From NCBI GenBank assembly GCA_023422005.1, contig JAEZSC010000081.1:1-20984 (forward strand): a stretch of 20,984 nt of DNA, written 5' to 3'. The notes under the pieces are model-generated. The model was given only the letters and a program-made list of their open reading frames with translations, was not told where the DNA came from and ran no database searches. Source of the DNA: Bacillota bacterium (GTDB lineage Bacteria; Bacillota; Clostridia; Christensenellales; UMGS416). Made by a program: the position numbers and the translations under genes. This document shows, piece by piece, positions 15,327 to 20,984 of this stretch (positions within the stretch are counted from its first letter, which is position 1; each line of letters begins with the position of its first letter).

Positions 15327-17270
15327 TTACAGCGTGATGTTCAGCGCGCCGCCGCGTGCCGGCGGCGCGGCCTGCGCCTGGGCGGTCAGAGGTGTAACCG
15401 GCCGCTGCGTGACCTGCATGCGCAGGTCGGCCATCCGGTAGCCGATGGCCTCCATGGCCTCGTCAAAGTCCTTGGAAAAGGTTTGGATATATTCGCCGAC
15501 CTCGGCGCTGGTCACGCCGACCCGCAGCCGCAGCGTGCGGCGGTTCACATGAATCAACGCCTCAAGGCGGCCCAGATGCTCGGTGTCCAGCGCGATGAGA
15601 ATGCTGGCGTTTTCCGGGTCGATCTTGCGGCGCTTGCCGCGCTTCATGACGTACAGCTCCACGGTGCGGGCGTTCTCACCCATCTGCAGCGGGATCTGCT
15701 GGTACGCGTACTGATTGATGTCGGCGGCGAGTTTGAAGCTCTCGGCGATGCCGCGCAGCTCCTGCGCCACCGGTTCCGGCGCAACAGCCTGTGCGTGGGT
15801 CGCCAGCCGCTCCAACACAGGCCGGCGCTCCGCGGCCGCTTGCAGCAGGCGGGCGCCGTTGTCCTCTCCCTCGCGCAGCCGGATGAACAGCCGGGAAACC
15901 TCCATTGCCAGCTTGCGGGCGTCAGCCGGCGGCGCCGGCGTGGGTGCCTGGCTTTCCACCTCGGCCAGATGGGCGCGCAGCCCATGTACCAACGCCGCAA
16001 AGAAGCGCTCGCCCTGGGCTTGGGTATCCTGGGGCAGCAGCGCCGCAAAGGCGCGGGCCTGTGCCGCCACATCGCCGGAGCGCGGGAACATGCCGTCCAG
16101 CGCCCGCGCCACCGTTTCACCCAGCAGCCCGGCGTTATCCAGCGCGGTCATCAGCGCCGTGTCCGGCGCGCCGTCACCGCCCATGGCCAGCTGCACCAGG
16201 CTTTGCAGCTGCAGCGCCTCTGTGGCGTGGCCGGGAAAGGCCAGCGACGGCGCGACCTGGCCCGCCTGCGCCGGCACAGCCTGCAACAGCGCCATGGCGT
16301 TGCGCTGCCCTTCGAAGCTGAAGGAGCCCGCGCCGGCGCTCATACCGTGCTGGGTGTCATAGATGTTGTTGGCCTGAGCCTCCACAGCCTGCGTGGCGGG
16401 GTTCTGGGCCACCAGCGCCTGGGCCTGAGCCGCTTGCTGCTGGGGTGTGCCGGCGGCCTGCGCCGCGGCTTGGGTACTGAGCGCCAGCAGCGCCGATTGC
16501 GCCGCGGCATCGGGCATATGCGCCGGCAGTTGGCCGGCCATGTTCTCCAAGGGTGGCAGGAGCCCCTGCGTTGCCGGCGGCTGCGGCGCGCCAGGCTGGG
16601 CAACTGCCCGGGCATCGGGCGCCAGCAGAGCCGGTTGGGCCGCGGGGTCGGGCGTTTGCGCCACAGCCTGCAGTTGTGCGCTCAGGTCCTGTAGCTGCTG
16701 CGCCAGCCCCGGCCCCGCCAGCAGCCGGTTCAGCGACGCCACTGTTTGTTCATTGGCGGCCAAACTGTTGGCCGCCAAAAACGCCGCCTGCTCCGCCGGC
16801 AGGCCGGGTCTGCCCGCCTGTGCCTGCGCCGCCCGCGTCAGCATGTCCCGGCTGGCTTCCAGACCCATGGCGTTCATCGCGGAGAGCAGCCGGCGGTTGG
16901 CCTTGGTATTGGGCATGCCCAGCCTGGTCAGCTCCGCGCCTTGCAGCTGGGCCAGCGTCACCGCTGCCTGGGTTGGGCGGTTCTCGCTTTCCTGGCTCAG
17001 CAGCTGCATCACGGTCTTGGGGCCGGTCTGGGCGTTCACGCGCAGCGTCACCGTGTCGCCGGGCAGCAGCCGCAGCCCTTCTGCGGGCATGGCGTTGAGC
17101 AGCGCGCCGGAGCTTAAGCGAATCTGCACGCTGCCGTCGTCGGCCGCGGGCCCCAGCACCCGCCCCTGAAGCACCTCTCCGGGGCGGAATACGCCCTGCG
17201 GCTGTGCCTGCGCCAGCGTGGCGCGGTCTACCTGGTGTATCATGCTGTTGATGACGAGATCGATCTTCAT
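15327..17270 (-). CDS. FliK-like protein (YlqG type)
   Basis: A 647-residue protein with an N-terminal beta domain (about 24-75, VLQGRVLG...VQIRLSSGALLNA...LLPGDTVTLRV), a long Ala/Gln/Pro-rich disordered middle (about 75-420) and a C-terminal FliK-like domain containing ELYVMKRGKRRKIDPENASILIALDTEHLGRLEALIHV and RLRVGVTSAEVGEYI. FliK measures hook length by binding FlhB. This version pairs with FlhX and has no other flagellar gene in view, so its role is unclear. I begin at MKIDLVINSMIHQ (17270), with GAGGA upstream; 20 further codons in frame lack a ribosome site. Base composition is very GC-rich. Confidence 0.82.
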   Translation of the reverse strand: MKIDLVINSMIHQVDRATLAQAQPQGVFRPGEVLQGRVLGPAADDGSVQIRLSSGALLNAMPAEGLRLLPGDTVTLRVNAQTGPKTVMQLLSQESENRPTQAAVTLAQLQGAELTRLGMPNTKANRRLLSAMNAMGLEASRDMLTRAAQAQAGRPGLPAEQAAFLAANSLAANEQTVASLNRLLAGPGLAQQLQDLSAQLQAVAQTPDPAAQPALLAPDARAVAQPGAPQPPATQGLLPPLENMAGQLPAHMPDAAAQSALLALSTQAAAQAAGTPQQQAAQAQALVAQNPATQAVEAQANNIYDTQHGMSAGAGSFSFEGQRNAMALLQAVPAQAGQVAPSLAFPGHATEALQLQSLVQLAMGGDGAPDTALMTALDNAGLLGETVARALDGMFPRSGDVAAQARAFAALLPQDTQAQGERFFAALVHGLRAHLAEVESQAPTPAPPADARKLAMEVSRLFIRLREGEDNGARLLQAAAERRPVLERLATHAQAVAPEPVAQELRGIAESFKLAADINQYAYQQIPLQMGENARTVELYVMKRGKRRKIDPENASILIALDTEHLGRLEALIHVNRRTLRLRVGVTSAEVGEYIQTFSKDFDEAMEAIGYRMADLRMQVTQRPVTPLTAQAQAAPPARGGALNITL

Positions 17271-17399
17271 GCCACTGTCCTCGCAAGGTTCACAATACGC
17301 ACCAAAGATGCCCGGTTCACTGCCGCGCATCCGTTGTTATCTTCTATCTTTATTATCGATCGGTTCATGGGAAAAGGTAAATTTATGCATCAAACTTTA

Positions 17400-17428
17400 T
17401 TGTCGAAATGATGGAAAAAAGGTATTAT
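17400..17428 (+). promoter_or_regulatory. Promoter of the GNAT gene
   Basis: TTGTCG (17400-17405, 4/6) and TATTAT (17423-17428, 5/6) with a 17-base spacer, about 40 bases before the start codon. Confidence 0.65.
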
Positions 17429-17469
17429 GCTTCTGCCGCCACACAGAGGAAAACGCGGGGAGGTTTCTG

Positions 17470-18039
17470 ATGCCGGATATTACGATCGAAATCGTACGCA
17501 ATGGAGACATCGAGCAGTGCAGGGGGCTCTGCGACGAGCTCATGGCCTTTCAGAAGTCCAGAGCGCGCATCCACCCCGAGTGCTTCGATTACATGAGTTT
17601 CGATACGCGCATGAAGAAAAGCTTTGAAAGCGCGCTCCGAAGCCAGGTCATCGTAGCCAGGGATCGTGGCATTCCCATAGGCTACGTGTTCTCTACCATC
17701 GACGAAGTGGAAGCTTCCGACCGAAACGCCTATCCAGCCTGGGCTCCCGCGGAGGAGAACAGCATTGGCTTCTATCCTGAATGGATTGCGTTGCCGCAGA
17801 AGATCGGCTGCCTCAGTAACCTGTATCTGCGGGACGGGTATCGCGGTTCCGGTCTGGGTTCCAGGCTGTTTGAGATGGCGATGGAGTGGCTGGAGAGATT
17901 TTCCGATGTGAATCTGGTCTTCGTCTATATATCAAACGGCAACGACTCGGCCCTGCAATTTTATCTGAATCACGGCTTCACCTTCAGCCATGATGTGTTC
18001 GGCGGTTTCATCCAGGCCGCTTACAAGCAGAGAAGTTGA
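17470..18039 (+). CDS. GNAT family N-acetyltransferase
   Basis: A 189-residue acetyl-CoA-dependent transferase of unknown substrate. The acetyl-CoA-binding motif A is clear: LSNLYLRDGYRGSGLGSRLFEMAMEWLE, with R-G-S-G-L-G matching the Q/RxxGxG/A loop. The later NGNDSALQFYLNHGFTF is the usual motif B (N...A..FY...GF). The N-terminus (TIEIVRNGDIEQCRGLCDEL) is the expected first strand and helix. I start at 17470, where GGGGAGG is 6 bases upstream; the frame is open from 17218 but that part overlaps the opposite gene. It has its own promoter and terminator and is divergent from the fliK-like gene. Confidence 0.9.
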   Translation: MPDITIEIVRNGDIEQCRGLCDELMAFQKSRARIHPECFDYMSFDTRMKKSFESALRSQVIVARDRGIPIGYVFSTIDEVEASDRNAYPAWAPAEENSIGFYPEWIALPQKIGCLSNLYLRDGYRGSGLGSRLFEMAMEWLERFSDVNLVFVYISNGNDSALQFYLNHGFTFSHDVFGGFIQAAYKQRS

Positions 18040-18044
18040 AAACG

Positions 18045-18077
18045 AAAAAAACCCCGGTCGCCATCCGGAGTTTTTTT
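18045..18077 (+). terminator. Rho-independent terminator of the GNAT gene
   Basis: A7 and CCGG pair with CCGG and T7, with one internal mismatch, around TCGCCAT. It starts 6 bases after the stop codon. Flanking A and T runs make it potentially bidirectional. Confidence 0.9.
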
Positions 18078-18080
18078 CAA

Positions 18081-18138
18081 GAAGGAGGAGGTTCATGAAA
18101 AAAAGGAGGAGTTCATGAAAAGCTTGGCCTTATCATAA
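18081..18138 (+). other. Tandem ribosome-site/ATG duplication with two tiny overlapping ORFs
   Basis: A 20-base unit (AAGGAGGAGGTTCATGAAA) occurs twice in a row (18081-18100 and 18101-18120, with small changes). Each copy has a strong Shine-Dalgarno sequence and an ATG. The first ATG (18095) encodes MKKRRSS and stops at 18118; the second (18115) overlaps that stop as ATGA, encodes MKSLALS and stops at 18138. No larger gene follows. They may be leader peptides or the leftover 5' end of a lost gene. Confidence 0.4.
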
Positions 18139-18191
18139 CGGACATGTATGACGGCAGTATGAACAGCGTGTAAACGTTGTGTAATATGAGG

Positions 18192-18335
18192 TCAGTGAGC
18201 TCCATTTACAAAGGCAAATGTCTCCTGGATAAGGTCACCGTCCTCGTCGAACTCCTGCACGATAGCACGTACTGCGTCCTCGCGTTCACACAGGTTACCA
18301 TCGGCATCAATAAAATAAATCTCTACTCTTGCCAC
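18192..18335 (-). CDS. Small acidic protein, 47 residues, GTG start
   Basis: I do not recognise a named family. The frame from the GTG at 18335 encodes VARVEIYFIDADGNLCE then REDAVRAIVQEFDEDGDLIQ and ends ETFAFVNGAH. It has two D-x-D-G-x-L loops (DADGNL and DEDGDL) with alternating hydrophobic strands around them, and reads like the short beta-type proteins with an 'EYDENGNLI' motif in mobile or accessory DNA of Clostridia. A stop codon directly precedes the GTG, so no other upstream start is possible. The ribosome site (GGGTG) is weak. It follows the broken ORF at 18349-18504 by 13 bases, in the same direction. Codon use is less GC-rich than in neighbouring genes. Confidence 0.5.
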   Translation of the reverse strand: MARVEIYFIDADGNLCEREDAVRAIVQEFDEDGDLIQETFAFVNGAH

Positions 18336-18348
18336 TTATAACACCCAA

Positions 18349-18504
18349 TTAAGATAACGAGCCCAGTTCAGGAAGTTTATTAATTGGCTTATCTTCGATG
18401 CGATAAATTTTGGCATAACCCTTAACGCAATGCCTTGATATACTCATATATTTGCTGACGATGCTCGCTGCATTATTCCATAGGCGTGTTTCCTTTTCAC
18501 CATT
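18349..18504 (-). pseudogene. Possible frameshifted small ORF
   Basis: The frame open from 18504 reads NGEKETRLWNNAASIVSKYM, then SISRHCVKGYAKIYRIEDKP and a short tail to the stop at 18349. This looks protein-like (a helix followed by SRxxVKGYAKIYRIED), but it has no start codon before the internal Met at 18447, which lacks a ribosome site. An ATG at 18503 lies one base out of frame and runs into a stop after 19 codons. A single-base indel near the AAAAGG run would join them. It could equally be a non-coding stretch. The SISRHCVKG part faintly resembles a helix-turn-helix. Confidence 0.3.
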
Positions 18505-18555
18505 TTAGCACTTATCAATACGCTTTTCAAATCATTGGAACAATTGTTCCAGCAC

Positions 18556-18584
18556 TTCCCATCCCCGCCCCCATCCCCTATAAT
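18556..18584 (+). promoter_or_regulatory. Promoter of the DUF3006-metH operon
   Basis: TTCCCA (18556-18561, 4/6) and a perfect TATAAT (18579-18584) with a 17-base spacer. Transcription would be expected to start about seven bases on, at the A of the DUF3006 ATG, leaving no leader. Confidence 0.7.
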
Positions 18585-18590
18585 GAGCAC

Positions 18591-18842
18591 ATGAACAAGC
18601 CAAAACCAATGCATTTTGAAGGGCAGCACGCCGTGCTGGACCGCTTTGAGGAAGGACTGGCCGTGCTGACCGGCGACGACGGTGAGGATTTCAGCGCGCG
18701 CCGCGAAGACCTGCCCACCGAGGCCCGGCCCGGTGATTCGCTTGCGTTCCTGGAGGAGCGCTGGGTGGTGCTTCCCGAGGAAACCGAGGCGCGGCGGCTG
18801 CGCATCGCCGAAAAGCGACGTAGGCTGTTCCGCGAGGAGTGA
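18591..18842 (+). CDS. DUF3006 domain protein
   Basis: An 83-residue protein matching the DUF3006 pattern: AVLDRFEEGLAVLTGDDGEDFSARREDLP, then a GD (ARPGDSLAF) and a C-terminal charged helix with EETEARRLRIAEKRRRLF. Members are small beta-rich proteins in Bacillota, often beside enzymes, with no established function. The ATG at 18591 has no Shine-Dalgarno sequence and sits about 7 bases from TATAAT, which suggests leaderless translation; a second in-frame ATG at 18609 also lacks a ribosome site. The next gene begins 8 bases after the stop, so the two are probably co-transcribed. Confidence 0.8.
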   Translation: MNKPKPMHFEGQHAVLDRFEEGLAVLTGDDGEDFSARREDLPTEARPGDSLAFLEERWVVLPEETEARRLRIAEKRRRLFREE

Positions 18843-18850
18843 GGAGAGCC

Positions 18851-20560
18851 ATGAACCAAATATTTCGGCGGGATGGCGTGACGCTGGCCAACGGCGCCAC
18901 GGGTTCCGAGCTGCAGAAGCGGGGCTTAGGCGGCGGCGCCTGCCCGTCTCTGTGGGTGCTGGAGCACCCGCAGGCCTATGAGGAGTTGGTCCGGGCTTAT
19001 CTGGACGCCGGTGCGGCCTTCATCGCGACACCGACCTTTGGCGCGAACCCGGTGGAGCTGGCCCACCACGGCCTGGAGCACCGCTGCGAGGAGATCAACG
19101 AAGCCTGCGCGCGCCTGGCGCGGCGGGCGGCCGGCCGCGCACCCGTAGCCGCGGAGATCGGCCCCACCGGTATGCTGCTGCAGCCGCTGGGCGAGCTGTC
19201 CTTTGAGGATGCCGTGGCCGCCTACGTGCGCCAGGTAACGGGATTACTGCGAGGCCAGCCGGATTTCTTCCTTTTGGAGACGTTCAGCGACCCGCAGGAG
19301 GCACGGGCGGCGGTGCTGGCCATCCTGCAGTGCTGCGATCTGCCCTTTGCCGTGAGCTTCACATTCCAGAACGGCCGCACGATGACCGGCGCCACACCCG
19401 AAGCCGCAGCCGTGATCTTCACCGCTCTGGGCGCAGCGGCAGTTGGCTGCAACTGCAGCGGCGGGCCGGCCTCGCTTGCGCCCATCGTGCGGGCAATGGC
19501 GGCGCACACAGCGCTGCCCATCATGGCAAAACCCAATGCCGGCCTGCCCCAATCGGTGGATGGCCGCGCCGTATACCCGATGCCACCGCAGGATTTCGCC
19601 CGGGAGACCGCAGCGCTGGTGCAGGCCGGCGCGACCATCCTGGGTGGCTGCTGCGGGGCCACCCCGGAGCACATCGGGGCGCTGGGCGCGGCGCTTGGGG
19701 GCAAACCGGCGCCGGCCACCGGGGGTTCCGGCGCACTGCTGCTGGCTTCAGCGCGCCAGGTGGCGGCCATCGACGTGGGCGCTCCGCTGTGCCTGGTGGG
19801 TGAGCGCATCAACCCCAGCGGCAAACCGGTGCTGACCGAGAGCCTGTTGGCCGGGCGCACCGACGAGGCCGTGGAGCTGGCCCAATCGCAGCTGCACGCC
19901 GGTGTGCACGCGCTGGATGTAAATGTAGGCGCGGGCGGTGTGGATGAGACAGCCATGCTTTGCGCCATCATCCGGGAGCTGGCGCTGCGCGCCGACGCGC
20001 CGCTGTTCCTGGACACCGCGAACCCCGACGCCATGGAGGCGGCGCTGCGGCTGAACTGCGGCCGCGCGGCGTGCAACTCCATCGCCGCGGGCCCCAACAC
20101 CGACCGGCTGCTGTCGCTGTGCAGACGCTACGGCGCAGTGCCGGTGCTGATGCCGCTGGATGGCTGGCATTTGCCCGACACCGCCGCCGGGCGCTGGGCG
20201 CTGCTGGACGGCCTGCTGCACCGGGCGGCGGACCACGGCTTTGGCCCTGCGGATGTGCTGGTGGATTGCGGCACGCCGTGCCTGGCCATGGGTGCAAACG
20301 CCAGGGGGGCCGTGGAGTTCGTGGCCCAGCTGCGAAAAAAGGGCATTCGCACCGTGGCCGGCGTCAGCAATGTAAGCTATCGACTGCCCGCCCGCGACAA
20401 CCTCAACTGCGCCTATCTGGCCCAGTTGACCGGCGCTGGCCTGTGCGCGGCACTCATCAACCCCACCCCAGCCATGATGAATATGGCCAGCGCCGGCGAT
20501 GCCGTGCGCGGCGCCGACGAATACGCCATGGGCTACATCCAGCGCATGCGCGGCAAATAA
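18851..20560 (+). CDS. Methionine-synthase-like protein: homocysteine S-methyltransferase plus pterin-binding domain
   Basis: A 569-residue protein with the first two modules of cobalamin-dependent methionine synthase. Residues 1-285 form the homocysteine-binding barrel, with zinc ligands visible as Cys202 (GCNC) and Cys267-Cys268 (GGCCGATPEH). Residues 310-569 form the methyltetrahydrofolate-binding barrel, beginning LVGERINPSGKPVLTESLL and including LDVNVGAGGVDET and GVSNVSYRLPAR. The cobalamin-binding and reactivation domains are absent, and the stop codon follows a complete second barrel. A separate corrinoid protein would be needed. I start at MNQIF (18851), with GAGGAG upstream. It follows DUF3006 by 8 bases. 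Likely role: methyl transfer from methyltetrahydrofolate to homocysteine. Confidence 0.9.
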   Translation: MNQIFRRDGVTLANGATGSELQKRGLGGGACPSLWVLEHPQAYEELVRAYLDAGAAFIATPTFGANPVELAHHGLEHRCEEINEACARLARRAAGRAPVAAEIGPTGMLLQPLGELSFEDAVAAYVRQVTGLLRGQPDFFLLETFSDPQEARAAVLAILQCCDLPFAVSFTFQNGRTMTGATPEAAAVIFTALGAAAVGCNCSGGPASLAPIVRAMAAHTALPIMAKPNAGLPQSVDGRAVYPMPPQDFARETAALVQAGATILGGCCGATPEHIGALGAALGGKPAPATGGSGALLLASARQVAAIDVGAPLCLVGERINPSGKPVLTESLLAGRTDEAVELAQSQLHAGVHALDVNVGAGGVDETAMLCAIIRELALRADAPLFLDTANPDAMEAALRLNCGRAACNSIAAGPNTDRLLSLCRRYGAVPVLMPLDGWHLPDTAAGRWALLDGLLHRAADHGFGPADVLVDCGTPCLAMGANARGAVEFVAQLRKKGIRTVAGVSNVSYRLPARDNLNCAYLAQLTGAGLCAALINPTPAMMNMASAGDAVRGADEYAMGYIQRMRGK

Positions 20561-20581
20561 CGCGCGCAAAGTCGGTTTTTG

Positions 20582-20611
20582 TTGACAGTAACGGAATGGT
20601 CGTTATACAAT
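20582..20611 (+). promoter_or_regulatory. Promoter of the oadB gene
   Basis: A perfect TTGACA (20582-20587) with TACAAT (20606-20611, 5/6) at 18 bases, or TATACA (20604-20609) at 16 bases. About 50 bases before the start codon, so oadB may be transcribed apart from the methyltransferase gene. Confidence 0.75.
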
Positions 20612-20663
20612 TTCTTGGTACGCTTATGCACTCCCCCCACTACAAATGCGAAAGGAACAGGAA

Positions 20664-20984
20664 ATGGCACTGCTGGAATCTTTGACCGAAGGGTTACAAA
20701 ACTTTCCTGTCGGAAACCAGATCATGCTGCTGATCGGCGGTGTGTTGATCCTTCTGGCGATCACAAAGGAATACGAGCCGATGCTGCTGCTGCCCATTGG
20801 CTTTGGCTGCATACTGGCCAACCTGCCGCTGTCCTCGGCCATAGGCTTTGGCGGCTCAGACGGTTTTCTGCGGGTGCTCTACAAGGCTGGTATCGAGAAC
20901 GAGCTGTTCCCGATCCTGATTTTCATCGCCGTGGGCGCGATGATCGACTTTGGACCTTTGCTCAAGCAGCCGGTCACGCTGTTC
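20664..20984 (+). CDS. oadB: Sodium ion-translocating decarboxylase beta subunit (partial)
   Basis: The first 107 codons of an integral membrane protein, cut by the window end. The sequence MALLESLTEGLQNF, then IMLLIGGVLILLAITKEYEPMLLLPIGFGCILANLP and LFPILIFIAVGAMIDFGPLL matches the OadB/GcdB/MmdB family, whose members couple decarboxylation of a carboxybiotin subunit to sodium export. The KEYEP and GAMIDFGPLL motifs are characteristic. A GGAACAGGA stretch precedes the ATG. Which decarboxylase it serves (oxaloacetate, methylmalonyl-CoA or glutaconyl-CoA) cannot be told from this part. Confidence 0.92.
   Translation, partial: MALLESLTEGLQNFPVGNQIMLLIGGVLILLAITKEYEPMLLLPIGFGCILANLPLSSAIGFGGSDGFLRVLYKAGIENELFPILIFIAVGAMIDFGPLLKQPVTLF

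Noticed and set aside
17326..17352. Possible flagellar sigma promoter (TAAA-N15-CGGATGCG) upstream of the fliK-like gene
   Set aside because: Only about half of the -10 element matches the consensus; too weak to call despite the suggestive gene.
18444..18629. 61-codon frame on minus upstream of the broken ORF
   Set aside because: Its first half is antisense to the promoter and start of DUF3006; no ribosome site at its start. Only the final 19 codons may belong to the frameshifted ORF.

Overview
The window looks like a chromosomal stretch from a GC-rich, low-oxygen member of the Bacillota, most likely a Clostridia lineage. The evidence is an hrcA-grpE-dnaK-dnaJ cluster behind a perfect CIRCE operator, a perfect CtsR heptad repeat upstream of an hsp20 gene (CtsR is a Bacillota repressor), a FliK-like/FlhX pair in the arrangement of Bacillus ylqG-ylqH, a DUF3006 protein, and the start of an OadB-type sodium-pump subunit. 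No rRNA, tRNA, CRISPR array, transposase or phage gene was seen. Genus is not resolved.

Layout. 1-5250: heat-shock cluster on the minus strand (hrcA, grpE, dnaK, then dnaJ set apart by a 300-base gap). 5390-5812: a flavodoxin-like gene on plus. 5944-6795: an unrecognised barrel-like protein on minus. 6850-7488: a gene-free, hairpin-rich tract. 7489-8019: hsp20 with a CtsR-type promoter. 8020-8602: a second gene-free tract. 8603-11553: a sugar-acid operon on minus (enolase-superfamily dehydratase, an SDR that has lost its catalytic Tyr and Lys, and an intact SDR). 11736-12791: an alanine-racemase-family enzyme. 12987-17270: a FliK-like protein, FlhX, and a membrane pseudokinase with TPR-like repeats. 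17400-18039: a GNAT acetyltransferase on plus. 18040-18590: a lower-GC accessory strip with tiny ORFs, a 47-residue small protein and a broken ORF. 18591-20560: DUF3006 plus a two-domain methionine-synthase-like protein. 20664 to the end: OadB, cut by the window edge.

The two protein-quality modules appear to be wired to different repressors: HrcA for the DnaK machine and CtsR for Hsp20. The sugar-acid operon reads as a dehydratase feeding or accepting from an SDR oxidoreductase, with a degenerate SDR partner translationally coupled to the active one.

The most unusual signal is outside the genes. Three intergenic tracts (about 1394-1540 on minus, 7253-7434 and 8338-8516 on plus) share a colinear set of hairpins. 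The first hairpin keeps a TTCAY loop while its six-base-pair stem differs in all three copies and stays fully paired. Spacing to the second hairpin (CCCGCAGG core) is 61-63 bases in every copy. This is either a structured RNA family or a palindromic dispersed repeat under structural constraint. A separate 27-base palindrome is present as two near-identical inverted copies about 7 kb apart.
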